Counted from the stretch's first letter, positions 8,251 through 17,755 are shown. The stretch is DNA of 64,000 nt from Paenibacillus sp. 481 (GCF_021223605.1 NZ_CP075175.1:2290001-2354000), one strand, 5' to 3'. Made by a program: numbers and translations. Notes: a model not told the origin generated them from the sequence alone.

Positions 8251-9247
8251 GTATCGTCTCTCCTTTCCGTAATAGATAAAGGAAGAATGGCCCGCCTAGC
8301 AGCGCGAGCAATATGCCGACAGGCATTTCTGTCGGTTCAAATGCTGTGCGCGCGACCGTATCAGCAGCCACGGTGAGCAATGCCCCGCCTAACGCTGAGG
8401 CAGGGAGCAAATATTTGAGGTTGCTCCCCATAATCATGCGCACGATATGCGGCACAACGAGGCCGACAAAGCCGATAAGGCCCGCGGCGCTAACAGCAGC
8501 TGCTGCCAACAACGCGCTGACAGCAATGACGAATAAGCGGCTGGCTTCAGCATTTTGCCCTAGTAGCTTTGCCGTGTCATCGCCAAGCATGAGCAAATTG
8601 GCTTTATGCCCCGCCCAAAACGATAGCACGAGCCCCACCACAAAATACGGCATAATCATTTCGACATGCACCCAACTACGGGATGCAAGTCCGCCCATTA
8701 GCCATGGCAATGCCGATTGCACACGTTCACTGTATAACGTCATAACGGCAGAGGTAGCTGCACCTAATACGGCATTCACAGCAACCCCAGCCAAAATAAT
8801 GCGTAGGACAGAAGCCCCTTCTCTCCAAGCTAGTACGTATATAACGAGCATGGATATCATTGCCCCAATAAAAGCACCTAGTGGTACAAGGTGCATCCAT
8901 TCAGGAAAAGCCAGTGTAATAAGCACTGCGGCAAAGCCTGCTCCAGAACTTACACCAATCAATCCCGGGTCTGCGAGCGGATTGCGCATTACGCCCTGTA
9001 GCAATGCGCCCGCAATACCGAGGGCGCAACCGATACATAGTCCGAGCAAAATGCGTGGCAAGCGAATGTTCCATACAATTTGTGTAGCCAAATGAGAGGC
9101 TTGTTCGGGTCCGAAAAGTGCAGCGTAAACTTCTTGTAGTGGAAGTCGAACAGCACCCACCATCAGGGATACAAAGAAAATTGCGGTCAGCCCCACTGTT
9201 AACACAGTGAAGACTGCCGCGCGTCGCTTAGCCCAAGCTTGTTTCAT
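8243..9247 (-). CDS. FecCD-family ABC transporter permease
   Basis: Membrane subunit of the same importer. Its 334 residues show about ten hydrophobic segments and FecCD landmarks: IVWNIRLPRILLGLCIGCAL, LQGVMRNPLADPGLIGVSSGA, ALPWLMGGL and the coupling-helix region GFVGLVVPHIVRMIMG. A single permease gene is present, so the channel is probably a homodimer. The ATG overlaps the stop of the binding-protein gene by 4 bases, indicating translational coupling. Confidence 0.93.
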   Translation of the reverse strand: MKQAWAKRRAAVFTVLTVGLTAIFFVSLMVGAVRLPLQEVYAALFGPEQASHLATQIVWNIRLPRILLGLCIGCALGIAGALLQGVMRNPLADPGLIGVSSGAGFAAVLITLAFPEWMHLVPLGAFIGAMISMLVIYVLAWREGASVLRIILAGVAVNAVLGAATSAVMTLYSERVQSALPWLMGGLASRSWVHVEMIMPYFVVGLVLSFWAGHKANLLMLGDDTAKLLGQNAEASRLFVIAVSALLAAAAVSAAGLIGFVGLVVPHIVRMIMGSNLKYLLPASALGGALLTVAADTVARTAFEPTEMPVGILLALLGGPFFLYLLRKGETIRG

Positions 9248-10332
9248 TGTTGCTTAACCTTTAATGCTTGCTGCAATGTCGTTAAAGCTTCTCCCACTTT
9301 GGTTCCCGGATTCGTACCGAATAAGGTCGCTGGCAACACAACAATTTTCCCAGCACGCACAGCCGCGAGATTTTTCCACGCTGCATTCTGCTCCATTTCC
9401 TTCGTAAACGATTTTTTCACTTCTTCTGGATTGCCATGTGTTAATAAGAAAATAATGTCTGGATTGGAGGCAACTACGTTCTCAACGCTTAGTTCAGCGT
9501 ATTGGGTGTACTGTTTTAGCTGCGGATAGTCAGATGCTACATTTGTCCCACCAGCTAGTTCAAGCAAGTTACCAGGCAAAGAGGTCGGCAAAGCCGCGGC
9601 AAAACTGCCTGGCGCTCCGTACACAAGCAATGCTTTTGGAGCTTTGGCTTGCGCTGTTCCTTTAGCCGTATCGATGACGCTTTGAATTTGAGCTGTAACT
9701 TTGACTGCTTCATCTTTACGATTCGTAAGTTCTCCAATAAGGGCAATGGATTTCAAAATATCTTGCACCGAGTTCGCTTGCGTCAAAATAACTTTCGTTT
9801 GAATCGCTTCAATAGCCGCGACTTGTCCTTCATGTACATCTTTGCTCGCAATTACAACATCCGGCTTAGCAAGTGCAATTTTTTCAATGCTGGCCTGATG
9901 CCCCGACACAACTTCGATCGCATCTTTAGCTGCTTCGGGAGATACTTTTCCACGGAATGATGGACGGCCTACTGCTTGGCCACCAAGTGCGTAAAGTACA
10001 TCGAGATCACCCTTTGTAAGCACCACGATCCGTTCAGGCACTTTTTCAAACTCAACTATGCGGCCAGCCATGTCGGTAATTTGCAATTTGCCCTTAGCTG
10101 CTGACGTGTTTGACGCTGGTTTCGTTTGTGCTTGTGGTTGATTCTGTGTAGTAGTTGTTGCAGCCTGTCCTTGAGATGTGTCGTTCGAGGAAGATGTTCC
10201 GGCTGTTCCGGTAGAACAACCGACCAACCATGATAATGAGATGACGGCAGCCAACATGAAGATGGAACGCTTTAAGTGAGCAGATAGAAGCTTCTTTCGG
10301 GTGGGAGCTTCTTTTGTATGTAGATTGGACAT
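9244..10332 (-). CDS. Iron-type ABC transporter substrate-binding lipoprotein
   Basis: Extracellular substrate receptor anchored by a lipid. The N-terminus has basic residues, a hydrophobic segment and a lipobox LVGC with the lipidated Cys near residue 39, then a Ser/Thr/Gln-rich linker (about 40-85). The rest is a periplasmic-binding-protein class III fold: ITDMAGRIVEFEKVPERIVVL, KPDVVIASKDVHEG, NPDIIFLLTHG and a C-terminal GTNPGTKVGEAL segment. The length of 362 includes the long linker. Two Fur boxes sit upstream. Ferric siderophore or haem is likely; the fold also covers cobalamin. Confidence 0.9.
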   Translation of the reverse strand: MSNLHTKEAPTRKKLLSAHLKRSIFMLAAVISLSWLVGCSTGTAGTSSSNDTSQGQAATTTTQNQPQAQTKPASNTSAAKGKLQITDMAGRIVEFEKVPERIVVLTKGDLDVLYALGGQAVGRPSFRGKVSPEAAKDAIEVVSGHQASIEKIALAKPDVVIASKDVHEGQVAAIEAIQTKVILTQANSVQDILKSIALIGELTNRKDEAVKVTAQIQSVIDTAKGTAQAKAPKALLVYGAPGSFAAALPTSLPGNLLELAGGTNVASDYPQLKQYTQYAELSVENVVASNPDIIFLLTHGNPEEVKKSFTKEMEQNAAWKNLAAVRAGKIVVLPATLFGTNPGTKVGEALTTLQQALKVKQQ

Positions 10333-10384
10333 GAGTTATAATCCCTCTTTCTGTTCAAGGTAAAGTAAATAGCATTTAAGTAAA

Positions 10385-10399
10385 TGATAATAGTTATCA
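10385..10399. promoter_or_regulatory. Second Fur box of the iron transporter operon
   Basis: TGATAATAGTTATCA, one mismatch from the 7-1-7 Bacillus Fur consensus. It lies just downstream of the predicted transcription start and 39 bp from the first box. Confidence 0.75.
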
Positions 10400-10416
10400 A
10401 CGATACGCATACACGA

Positions 10417-10445
10417 ATTATATTGATAATGATTATCAATGTCAA
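10417..10445 (-). promoter_or_regulatory. SigA promoter of the iron transporter operon
   Basis: A full-consensus promoter, TTGACA, 17 bases, TATAAT, on the minus strand. The 17-base spacer is entirely a palindrome containing the Fur box, so Fur binding would directly exclude RNA polymerase. Confidence 0.9.
10424..10438. promoter_or_regulatory. Fur box inside the promoter spacer
   Basis: TGATAATGATTATCA matches the 7-1-7 Fur consensus perfectly and is centred in the spacer of the promoter at 10417-10445. Confidence 0.9.
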
Positions 10446-10487
10446 TTAAATTGTAGTAGACTTGTATATTTTTTGCTAAGGGTTGTA

Positions 10488-10517
10488 TTGACAGAACTAT
10501 TTTTCAGAAAATAAAAT
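10488..10517 (+). promoter_or_regulatory. SigA promoter of padR-MFS
   Basis: TTGACA, 18 bases, TAAAAT on the plus strand, about 60 bases before the padR GTG start. An 18-bp palindrome lies directly downstream. Confidence 0.65.
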
Positions 10518-10531
10518 AATGGCAGCAGTAA

Positions 10532-10549
10532 ATACTAAACGTTTAGTAT
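10532..10549. promoter_or_regulatory. Palindromic operator candidate upstream of padR
   Basis: ATACTAAACGTTTAGTAT is a perfect 18-bp palindrome just after the -10 hexamer, at roughly +8 to +25 of the padR-MFS transcript. PadR regulators commonly repress their own operon through such sites, so this is the likely operator. That link is inferred from position and symmetry only. Confidence 0.6.
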
Positions 10550-10579
10550 AAAACATTTTCTATTTGTTGAGGTGGTTAG

Positions 10580-11134
10580 GTGACTAGATTGATGGTGCTC
10601 GGACTGTTGCTCCAACAAGGACCGATGTCAGGCTATGAGATGCAATCCATGATGCAATCGGGGGAAACCGATACGTGGGCAGGCGTATTTCCTGCTTCTA
10701 TTTATCATGCTTTACGTAAGCTGAATGAGGAAGGATATGTCGAACTGGAACATGTCGAGAAAACAGGGAATCGTTCTAAGGCGATTTATCGCATAACGGA
10801 GGCAGGTAAGGAGGAGTTTCAAAAGCTGCTGCTCGCTTCCGTTGCAAAATGTTCGGTTGAGTTACCTACTGAGCTCTATACCGCTTTGACTTTTCATGCA
10901 GCCGATGATGTATCGATGATTGCTTTAGAACGTGCGTTGGATGAGCAGGAGCAAGTCATTGTGAAGATGCGGCAAAAAATGAAAAATGGGCAAGAAGCGA
11001 AAGCCGAGCATATGGTCATCCCGCAGCATGTCTTGCTTATTTTTGAAAACATTTATGCGCAATATGAGTTGCAGTTGCAAATGATCCAACAGGTAAGAGA
11101 CTTCTTATCTACTAAATCCAATAAGGAGAAATAA
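10580..11134 (+). CDS. PadR-family transcriptional regulator
   Basis: Winged-helix repressor of the PadR type, 184 residues. The N-terminal domain reads LMVLGLLLQQGPMSGYEMQ, then VFPASIYHALRKLNEEGYVE and a wing ending in YRITEAGKEEF, all family hallmarks. A longer C-terminal helical dimerisation half (LERALDEQEQVIVKMRQKM...) places it in the AphA/Vir-like subgroup. The start is GTG at 10580 with GAGGTGG upstream. It is followed 2 bases later by the MFS gene, so it most likely controls that pump. The ligand is unknown. Confidence 0.9.
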   Translation: MTRLMVLGLLLQQGPMSGYEMQSMMQSGETDTWAGVFPASIYHALRKLNEEGYVELEHVEKTGNRSKAIYRITEAGKEEFQKLLLASVAKCSVELPTELYTALTFHAADDVSMIALERALDEQEQVIVKMRQKMKNGQEAKAEHMVIPQHVLLIFENIYAQYELQLQMIQQVRDFLSTKSNKEK

Positions 11135-11136
11135 CG

Positions 11137-12381
11137 ATGAGCGAACAGGAAAAAGTGGATATGCGCTTGCGGCGAATGCGGACAGCTGCTCTCTGGGTCG
11201 TTGGGATCGCCGTGTTTACGGATATGCTGATTTACGGACTAATTGTACCGATACTTCCACACTACTCGTCTATGCTCGGAGCATCGCAAAGTGCGATCGG
11301 CCTCTTGTTCGGAAGCTATGCCGCGGCGCTATTGCTGGCGACGCCGATTATGGGCGTGTGGTCTGACCGCGTTGGGCGAAGGATACCGATGATTGTAGGT
11401 TTATTCGGCCTAGGTGCAGCCACGCTGTTGTTCGGATTTAGCGAGCAATTTGAATGGCTTATCGTTGCACGCGTCTTGCAAGGAATCGCCGCGGCAGCAA
11501 CGTGGACAGCGGGGCTTGCTCTGCTCGCTGATCTATATCCTGCGGAGCAAAGAGGGCGGGCTATGGGTATTGCCCTTTCCGGTCAGGCCGCAGGTATGCT
11601 GCTCGGGCCTACTATCGGCGGCTGGCTGTATGAGTGGGGAGGATATACACTACCGTTTATTGTCGCCGCCTTATTGGCGTTTATCGATGGTGGGCTGCGC
11701 ATATTTTTGCTACGCGAACGCGAACCTTCATTATCTACGGCATCTTTAGCCGATGGGGCCTCTGTTCCATTCGATGCCTCGACCAAGCCTAAAATGGGAT
11801 CTTTATTGCGCAAGCCACAAATGCTACTGCTTACAGGAACGATTGTGATTGGAGCAGGGATATCTGCTTCATTAGAGCCCACCCTGCCGCTCTATTTACA
11901 TCAGCAATTTTCATCAACAGCTGCAACTATCGGCATGTTGTTCGCTATTCCTACTATCGCGTACGGTGTATGCACACCTATTATAGGCGGATTGTCACTT
12001 CGAATTGGGGGTACAAGAACGAGCATAATCGGGATGCTTATTGCAGCAGTCGTATTACCCTGCCTCACGATCACCAATGCGCTAGCTGTCGTCTGCTTAC
12101 TGTTAGCACTGCTCGGTATTAGCTTTAGCTTAATTCTTACACCCACTTTGCCTGCGCTCGCCAGTTTGGCGGACGATCACGGATCACATGCTTATGGACT
12201 TACATTTGCCGTCTATAATATTGCGTATTCCGCCGGAATGTTTATTGGACCGACCGCAAGCGGCTGGTTAACTGAACAGTACACTTTTTTGTGGGCATTA
12301 ATTGTACTAGGTTTCCTATCTGCTTTTTACGCTCTACTACTGATCCTTAAATCTAAAAAGAGTTCATATACGGCAAAATAA
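11137..12381 (+). CDS. MFS transporter, drug-efflux type
   Basis: Major facilitator of 414 residues with about 12 hydrophobic segments. Between TM2 and TM3 is the motif GVWSDRVGRRIPM (family motif A), and TM5 has a GQAAGMLLGPTIGGWL stretch resembling motif C, typical of antiporters that export drugs. A central loop near residues 190-215 is hydrophilic. It is co-transcribed with the PadR regulator on the plus strand, against the surrounding genes. Substrate is unknown; multidrug efflux is the default reading. Confidence 0.88.
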   Translation: MSEQEKVDMRLRRMRTAALWVVGIAVFTDMLIYGLIVPILPHYSSMLGASQSAIGLLFGSYAAALLLATPIMGVWSDRVGRRIPMIVGLFGLGAATLLFGFSEQFEWLIVARVLQGIAAAATWTAGLALLADLYPAEQRGRAMGIALSGQAAGMLLGPTIGGWLYEWGGYTLPFIVAALLAFIDGGLRIFLLREREPSLSTASLADGASVPFDASTKPKMGSLLRKPQMLLLTGTIVIGAGISASLEPTLPLYLHQQFSSTAATIGMLFAIPTIAYGVCTPIIGGLSLRIGGTRTSIIGMLIAAVVLPCLTITNALAVVCLLLALLGISFSLILTPTLPALASLADDHGSHAYGLTFAVYNIAYSAGMFIGPTASGWLTEQYTFLWALIVLGFLSAFYALLLILKSKKSSYTAK

Positions 12382-12385
12382 ATAC

Positions 12386-12440
12386 AAAAAAGGGACAATC
12401 GCAAGGGCAAGCTGATGACTTGCTCTTGCGGTTATCCCTT
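12386..12440 (-). terminator. Terminator between yacD and the MFS gene
   Basis: A long stem (AGGGACAATCGCAAG with CTTGCGGTTATCCCT, few mismatches) is followed on the minus strand by TTTTTTG, so it ends the yacD transcript. The MFS gene converges on it; on the plus strand the T run is weak. Confidence 0.8.
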
Positions 12441-12495
12441 CCACGTTACCTTACTACACTAGCTTGACACATTATCTTGCCACATTAAAACGTAA

Positions 12496-13446
12496 TTATA
12501 TCCCGTTGTTCGAATCTGATGACAAATAAATAGCCGCCTTATGTTTTTCTCGGAGCGCATCTTCCACTTCAGGAAGTGGACGCGCTTTAGATAAAGCGAT
12601 ATCCCGTCTCACTTGTTGACGAACGATAGCGCTCTCTAAAGGTTCTGCTTCCTTTTTCCCCGTCAACTGAACGATTGCATATCCATCATCTACGCGGATA
12701 GGTTCAGATACTCCGCCAATGTCCAACTGTTTGGCTGCTTCTAGTTCGGCTGCACTAACAAATGGGTCATCCTCGTCGATCCAACCCAATTTACCACCCT
12801 GCAAGGCAGAAAATGCATCGTTAGAAACTTGCTCTGCTAACGACTGGAACAATTCGCCTTTACTAATCCGCTCTAATACGCCCCTAGCCTCACGCTGTGT
12901 AGACACAACGATATGTGACAATTCCAACTGATTCACAGGAACATAAATGTCCGCATGATCTCGTAAATGGCGATCAATTTCATCTTCTGTAACGGCTACA
13001 TCAAAGGTAGCAATTTTCTCTAATAACAATTTGTCGGACAGATCTGTCCGAATTTGAGTGGGCGTCATGCCCAGCTGCTGCTTCATCGCCTCAAAGTATG
13101 CTTGCTCACTCTCATATCCTGCCATGCGTCGCTTTAGTTCCAGCTCTACTTCGTCTGGTGTGATGTCGATACCAAGCGTCGCTGCTTCTTTAACTGCTGC
13201 CCGAGATGTTAACATCTCTTCCAGCACTAAATAACCGTATTGACGCTCCAGTTCGGCATCCCATTCAGCCTTTGTAACTTTCTCATCCCCCAAGGTTGCA
13301 ACAACCGTTGAGGTATCGGGATGAGGACGTGCATCCGGCTTCGCTGAGGGTACATCGAGCCGAGAAATGAGAATACTTGCAAGTACAATTACGCAAGTAA
13401 ATAAAACGATGATGCAGCCCCATAAGCTTTTGACTTCTTTCGTCAT
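12496..13446 (-). CDS. yacD: Membrane-anchored parvulin-type peptidyl-prolyl isomerase (YacD-like)
   Basis: A 316-residue extracytoplasmic foldase. One membrane segment (about residues 9-28) has no lipobox Cys, so it is a signal anchor. A SurA-N-like domain follows (KVTKAEWDAELERQYGYLVLEEMLT...), then a PpiC/parvulin domain (LELSHIVVSTQREARGVLERISKGELFQSLAEQ, GGKLGWID, GYAIVQLTGK). It occupies the yacD position after hslO, as in Bacillus. It is distinct from the PrsA-like lipoprotein at 40519, so the window encodes two such foldases. Client proteins are unknown. Confidence 0.9.
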   Translation of the reverse strand: MTKEVKSLWGCIIVLFTCVIVLASILISRLDVPSAKPDARPHPDTSTVVATLGDEKVTKAEWDAELERQYGYLVLEEMLTSRAAVKEAATLGIDITPDEVELELKRRMAGYESEQAYFEAMKQQLGMTPTQIRTDLSDKLLLEKIATFDVAVTEDEIDRHLRDHADIYVPVNQLELSHIVVSTQREARGVLERISKGELFQSLAEQVSNDAFSALQGGKLGWIDEDDPFVSAAELEAAKQLDIGGVSEPIRVDDGYAIVQLTGKKEAEPLESAIVRQQVRRDIALSKARPLPEVEDALREKHKAAIYLSSDSNNGI

Positions 13447-13506
13447 ATTGCTTGCTTCCCTTACCCCATTATTTAGTGAAACTGACTTGTATATTGACTT
13501 GTATAT

Positions 13507-14430
13507 TTACTTCTTTATTTGTTCTACCAATTCCTGCAATTGATCTTGATCAAAATGATAAGCTTCGTTGCAGAAGTGGCAGACGACTTCCGCTTTCTTC
13601 TCTTCAGTTATAATTCCTTGCAACTCTTCTACACCTAAGCTGATTAACGTCTTCTCGACGCGTTCACGGGAACACTGGCAACGGAACGAAATGTTCATCG
13701 TCTCCATAATTTGAACGTCTTTCGCGATCCAAGACAATAACTCGTCCGGTTCTGTGCCTTGGCTAAACAACGCAGACAGTGGCGGCAAGCTGCGAAGTGC
13801 ACCGTCCAGCTGCGTAATCTCATCGTCAGTCAAGCCAGGCAGAAGTTGCAAAATGAACCCGCCTGCATTCATTACCGAGCCATCCGTATCCACGAGAATG
13901 CTCAATCCAACGGAAGACGGCGTCTGTTCGGAAGAAGCAAAATAATACGTAAAGTCTTCCCCAAGCTCACCCGAAATAATCTCGGAGCTACCGCTATAAG
14001 GCTCTTTCATTCCGAGATCTTTAATGACGTGGATAAAACCACTCGTTCCGACCGCACCTGCTACGTCGATCTTGCCTGCTTCATTGCTTGGCAAATGCAC
14101 ATCCGGATTTGTAACGTATCCACGAACTTCGCCTTGTGCGTTAGCGTCAACTACGATTTTACCAATCGGTCCATCGCCTTTAACTTGAATCGTGAGCTTT
14201 TCTTTGCCTTTAAGCATTGCTCCCATCATCGCTGCTGCTGTTACCGTACGGCCAAGTGCTGCTGTTGCCGTTGGCAAAGTCTGATGACGACGCTGCAATT
14301 CTTGCACCAGTTTCGTTGTGCGCACTGCAAAGATGCGTACTTTACCATTCAATGCGGTACCGCGTACTAATATATCCTCTTGTTCTTGCTCATGCTCTGT
14401 GTTGTGATCTAGTTGTATATTCGCTTCCAT
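13507..14430 (-). CDS. hslO: Redox-regulated chaperone Hsp33
   Basis: Holdase activated by oxidation of a zinc centre. The start of the fold is LVRGTALNGKVRIFAV, followed by VKGDGPIGKIVVDANAQGEVRGYV and GFILQLLPGL. The C-terminal zinc motif CxC...CxxC is intact (CQCS and CHFC, about 30 residues apart). The protein is 307 residues, with about 20 extra acidic residues at the N-terminus (DHNTEHEQEQED). That start has AGGAGG 6 bases upstream, so the extension appears to be translated. It sits between coaX and yacD as in Bacillus. Confidence 0.96.
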   Translation of the reverse strand: MEANIQLDHNTEHEQEQEDILVRGTALNGKVRIFAVRTTKLVQELQRRHQTLPTATAALGRTVTAAAMMGAMLKGKEKLTIQVKGDGPIGKIVVDANAQGEVRGYVTNPDVHLPSNEAGKIDVAGAVGTSGFIHVIKDLGMKEPYSGSSEIISGELGEDFTYYFASSEQTPSSVGLSILVDTDGSVMNAGGFILQLLPGLTDDEITQLDGALRSLPPLSALFSQGTEPDELLSWIAKDVQIMETMNISFRCQCSRERVEKTLISLGVEELQGIITEEKKAEVVCHFCNEAYHFDQDQLQELVEQIKK

Positions 14431-14483
14431 TGGAAACCTCCTGTTGCCTTACTTCATTAATGACGTACCCATTCAAAAAATAG

Positions 14484-15257
14484 TTACACTTGATTGCGAT
14501 TATATATTAAGCGCAAACCTTCCAGCGTAAGTAGAGAATCAATATGCTCGATGGTCCGCGATTCGCTAGCAATAAGTTCAGCCAAACCACCTGTTGCAAT
14601 TACTTTCGGCTTGGCGCCCAGTTCATCTGCAATCCGGTCAATGATGCCATCAACCTGACCCGCATATCCAAAAATAATGCCCGCTTGCATGGAGTGAACC
14701 GTGTTGCGTCCAATCACGGATTTCGGTTTCGTCAGTTCGATCCGCGGCAGCTTGGATGCACGCTGATACAGGGCCTCTGTCGAAATGCCGATACCCGGCA
14801 TGATAGCTCCCCCCATATAGTCTCCCTTAATATCAATCACATCAAACGTTGTTGCTGTACCAAAATCAACAACGACGAGTGGTTGCTGGCCACCATATAA
14901 GTCCACAGCTGCTACCGCGTTAACGATTCGGTCAGCGCCTACTTCACGCGGATTTTCATAACGAATGTTTAAGCCTGTCTTCACGCCAGGTCCAACGATG
15001 ATTGGTGTCTTGTGCAAATAGACCTCGCACAGAAGCTCCATCGTCCGCATAATCGGCGGCACGACAGAGGACAAAATAACACCTTGGATGTCACTTACAG
15101 ACAAACGTGCCATAGCAAATAAATTATGAATCATAACTCCGTATTCGTCAGATGTTGCTTGACGATTAGTCGATAGCCGCCAGTGATGAAGCAGCGTCTC
15201 GTTCTGGTATACTCCGAGTACGATATTCGTATTTCCTACATCAACAACGAGTATCAC
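14484..15257 (-). CDS. coaX: Type III pantothenate kinase
   Basis: Phosphorylates pantothenate, the first step of coenzyme A synthesis; type III enzymes are insensitive to CoA feedback. In 257 residues the ASKHA-fold motifs are visible: [15 protein letters not shown] (phosphate 1), [22 protein letters not shown] and GGAIMPGI. The start is GTG at 15257 with AGAGGG upstream. It starts 4 bases after nadC ends, so it is transcribed with the NAD genes. Confidence 0.96.
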   Translation of the reverse strand: MILVVDVGNTNIVLGVYQNETLLHHWRLSTNRQATSDEYGVMIHNLFAMARLSVSDIQGVILSSVVPPIMRTMELLCEVYLHKTPIIVGPGVKTGLNIRYENPREVGADRIVNAVAAVDLYGGQQPLVVVDFGTATTFDVIDIKGDYMGGAIMPGIGISTEALYQRASKLPRIELTKPKSVIGRNTVHSMQAGIIFGYAGQVDGIIDRIADELGAKPKVIATGGLAELIASESRTIEHIDSLLTLEGLRLIYNRNQV

Positions 15258-15261
15258 GTAT

Positions 15262-16125
15262 TTAACCCTCTTTCTTGGCGTTCAAATCCAGACTAATATC
15301 TAGCGCAGCGAACGAATAGGTCAAGGCACCAACAGAAATGATGTCCACACCCGCAAGCGCCTTTTCACGAATCGTATCAAGCGTCACTCCGCCCGATGCT
15401 TCTATACGTACATGAGGTGATGCAGCCCGAATTACAGTGACTGCTTCCTTCATTTTATCATTACTCATGTTGTCCAACATAATGATGTTGGCTCCTGCGG
15501 ACAATGCTTCTTGAACCTGTTCCAGTGTCTCCGCCTCCACCTCGATGTTCATCGTGTACGGAATATGCTTGCGGGCACGAGCAACAGCTTCGGTAATGCC
15601 GCCTGCGCCTTTAATATGATTATCTTTAATCATAACACTATCATAGAGTCCAAAGCGATGGTTGGCTCCGCCACCAACCCGCACTGCATATTTTTCTAAG
15701 GCACGGTGCCCAGGTGTCGTCTTGCGTGTGTCAACCAACTTGACGTCCAAGCCGTCGAGTGCATTCACATAGGCCTGTGTCTTTGTCGCGATACCAGACA
15801 TACGTTGCAGCAAGTTCAATGCAAGTCGCTCTCCGGTAAGAATGCTATGCGTGCTGCCTTCTACTTCAGCGATAACGGTACCTTTAGTGACCACGTCACC
15901 GTCTTGTACGAAGCTATTGAATACTAGTGAAGCGTCCACAACGTCAAAGACCATTTCTGCGACTGGAATACCAGCAATGATACCGTCTTCTTTGGCATGA
16001 ATAATGCCTTTGGATTGATGTCCCTCCGGAATCGTGAACGCTGTCGTGACATCACCAGTGCCTAAATCTTCATGCAGCCAAGCTTGCAGTTGAGTTCGCA
16101 AAGCTAATCGTTCCACGCTAAACAT
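15262..16125 (-). CDS. nadC: Nicotinate-nucleotide pyrophosphorylase (carboxylating)
   Basis: Quinolinate phosphoribosyltransferase, making nicotinate mononucleotide from quinolinate and PRPP. In 287 residues it has [33 protein letters not shown], the [11 protein letters not shown] motif, [11 protein letters not shown] and IMLDNMS near the C-terminal barrel end. It overlaps nadB by 8 bases. With nadA and nadB it completes de novo NAD synthesis from aspartate. Confidence 0.97.
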   Translation of the reverse strand: MFSVERLALRTQLQAWLHEDLGTGDVTTAFTIPEGHQSKGIIHAKEDGIIAGIPVAEMVFDVVDASLVFNSFVQDGDVVTKGTVIAEVEGSTHSILTGERLALNLLQRMSGIATKTQAYVNALDGLDVKLVDTRKTTPGHRALEKYAVRVGGGANHRFGLYDSVMIKDNHIKGAGGITEAVARARKHIPYTMNIEVEAETLEQVQEALSAGANIIMLDNMSNDKMKEAVTVIRAASPHVRIEASGGVTLDTIREKALAGVDIISVGALTYSFAALDISLDLNAKKEG

Positions 16126-17755
16126 CGTTGATTCTCTCCTCCGTTATTCCCCGCTCTCGATGGACGAGCGTATGCTTACGCCAATACTCGTCATCGCGTT
16201 CAGGGAAATCCTCACGATAGTGTGCTCCTCTACTTTCTTCCCGCCAATAAGCCGATTCGGTTACGAGCATCGCGCAAGTTAGTAAGTTAGCGAATTCAAA
16301 CTCTTCGCGCTTCGTCAACTTTGCCTGGAAAAATGACACCTGACGCATCAGCTCGTCCAAACTTTTCATTAAGCCCTCTGCTGTACGGCGCAATCCAACC
16401 TGCCGTACCATCACCTTCTGCAGCTTCAAACGTCTTTCTACGACAGGCTGTGTTGGACAGTCGTGACGCTTGCCATCGTAACTTAGCTTCGGATCAAAGC
16501 TAAGCAGGGTACATATTTTCGGTTGTGGTGAAAGCTGTGAAATACGATCTACGATACGGCGACCGAATACAATTGCTTCGGACAAAGAGTTGCTGGCAAG
16601 TCGATTGGCACCGTGGACGCCTGTAGACGATACTTCACCACAGGCGAATAGGCGACGAATGTTGGTCTCGCCGTTCAAGTCTGTCTTGATTCCGCCCATC
16701 ATGTAGTGGGCGGCCGGGGCGACTGGAATCCAGTCTGTCGTCATATCTAACCCATAGAGCATGCACGTATCATAAATGGTTGGGAAGCGATGTTTAATCA
16801 ATTCCTCGGACTCATGGGTAATATCCAAATAAACAAAGGTCGATTTCGTAGCTTCCATCTCGCTTACGATAGCCCGCGCGACAACGTCGCGCGGCGCAAG
16901 CTCGAGCTGGTGATGATATTTTTCCATAAAACGTTCGCCCTTAATATTACGCAAGACAGCACCTTCACCACGCACGGCTTCGGACACAAGAAACCGCGGA
17001 GCGCCAGGATAACAAAGTGCTGTCGGATGAAATTGAACAAATTCCATATCTTGAATGTATGCCCCTGCACGGTAAGCCATAGCGATGCCATCACCTGTAG
17101 CGACTTCTGGATTAGTTGTATATCGAAACAACTGACCCGTGCCACCTGTGCACAAAATAGTCGCTTGACCCGATACAAATACCCGCTCACCATCAGGTCG
17201 CTGCACAATAACACCGTAGCATTCTCCTTGAGCAGATACTAAATCGATTGCAAAATGATCGTCCCACACGGTTACTTCGGGCAGACTGCTTACCTTTTCA
17301 GCTAGTGCTCGTACGATTTCAAAGCCTGTGGCATCACCATTGGCATGCAAAATACGACGATGACTGTGCGCCCCTTCTTTAGTCAGAGCAAGCTCCCCAT
17401 TTTCGAGATCAAATGTCGTCCCCATGTCCATCAGCTCGCGCACTCCATCAGGCCCTTCATGAACGAGCACGTTTACGGCTTCCGGTGAACATAAACCGGC
17501 ACCAGCCACTAACGTATCTGTTCGGTGATAGGCAGGAGAGTCTTCCTCTGCGATGACCGCTGCGATTCCACCTTGAGCATAACGGGTGTTACTGTCAAAA
17601 AGCGACTTCTTCGTAATCATGAGAACTCGCTGCTGCCTGCTGCTCGCTTTAATAGCGGCAAACAAACCTGCGATACCCGCACCCACTATGATAACATCTG
17701 TTTCAATATGAGGCAGTTCATCAAGTGAAAAATCGATCAAATACGGCGCGATCAT
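16118..17755 (-). CDS. nadB: L-aspartate oxidase
   Basis: FAD enzyme that oxidises aspartate to iminoaspartate for NadA. Its 545 residues start with the dinucleotide-binding motif VIIVGAGIAGLFAAI, then RYAQGGIAAVI, ILCTGGTGQLF, MEFVQFHPTAL, EAVRGEGAVLRN and ANRLASNSLSEAIVFGRR, with the succinate-dehydrogenase-type C-terminal helical domain. The N-terminus has about 18 residues before the first strand. AGGAG lies 10 bases before the ATG. Middle gene of nadA-nadB-nadC-coaX. Confidence 0.97.
   Translation of the reverse strand: MIAPYLIDFSLDELPHIETDVIIVGAGIAGLFAAIKASSRQQRVLMITKKSLFDSNTRYAQGGIAAVIAEEDSPAYHRTDTLVAGAGLCSPEAVNVLVHEGPDGVRELMDMGTTFDLENGELALTKEGAHSHRRILHANGDATGFEIVRALAEKVSSLPEVTVWDDHFAIDLVSAQGECYGVIVQRPDGERVFVSGQATILCTGGTGQLFRYTTNPEVATGDGIAMAYRAGAYIQDMEFVQFHPTALCYPGAPRFLVSEAVRGEGAVLRNIKGERFMEKYHHQLELAPRDVVARAIVSEMEATKSTFVYLDITHESEELIKHRFPTIYDTCMLYGLDMTTDWIPVAPAAHYMMGGIKTDLNGETNIRRLFACGEVSSTGVHGANRLASNSLSEAIVFGRRIVDRISQLSPQPKICTLLSFDPKLSYDGKRHDCPTQPVVERRLKLQKVMVRQVGLRRTAEGLMKSLDELMRQVSFFQAKLTKREEFEFANLLTCAMLVTESAYWREESRGAHYREDFPERDDEYWRKHTLVHRERGITEERINDV

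Noticed and set aside
8313-9095. 260-codon open frame on the plus strand opposite the permease gene
   Set aside because: Antisense shadow of a well-supported FecCD permease; no ribosome site, no family motif, composition typical of a reverse reading of membrane-protein codons.
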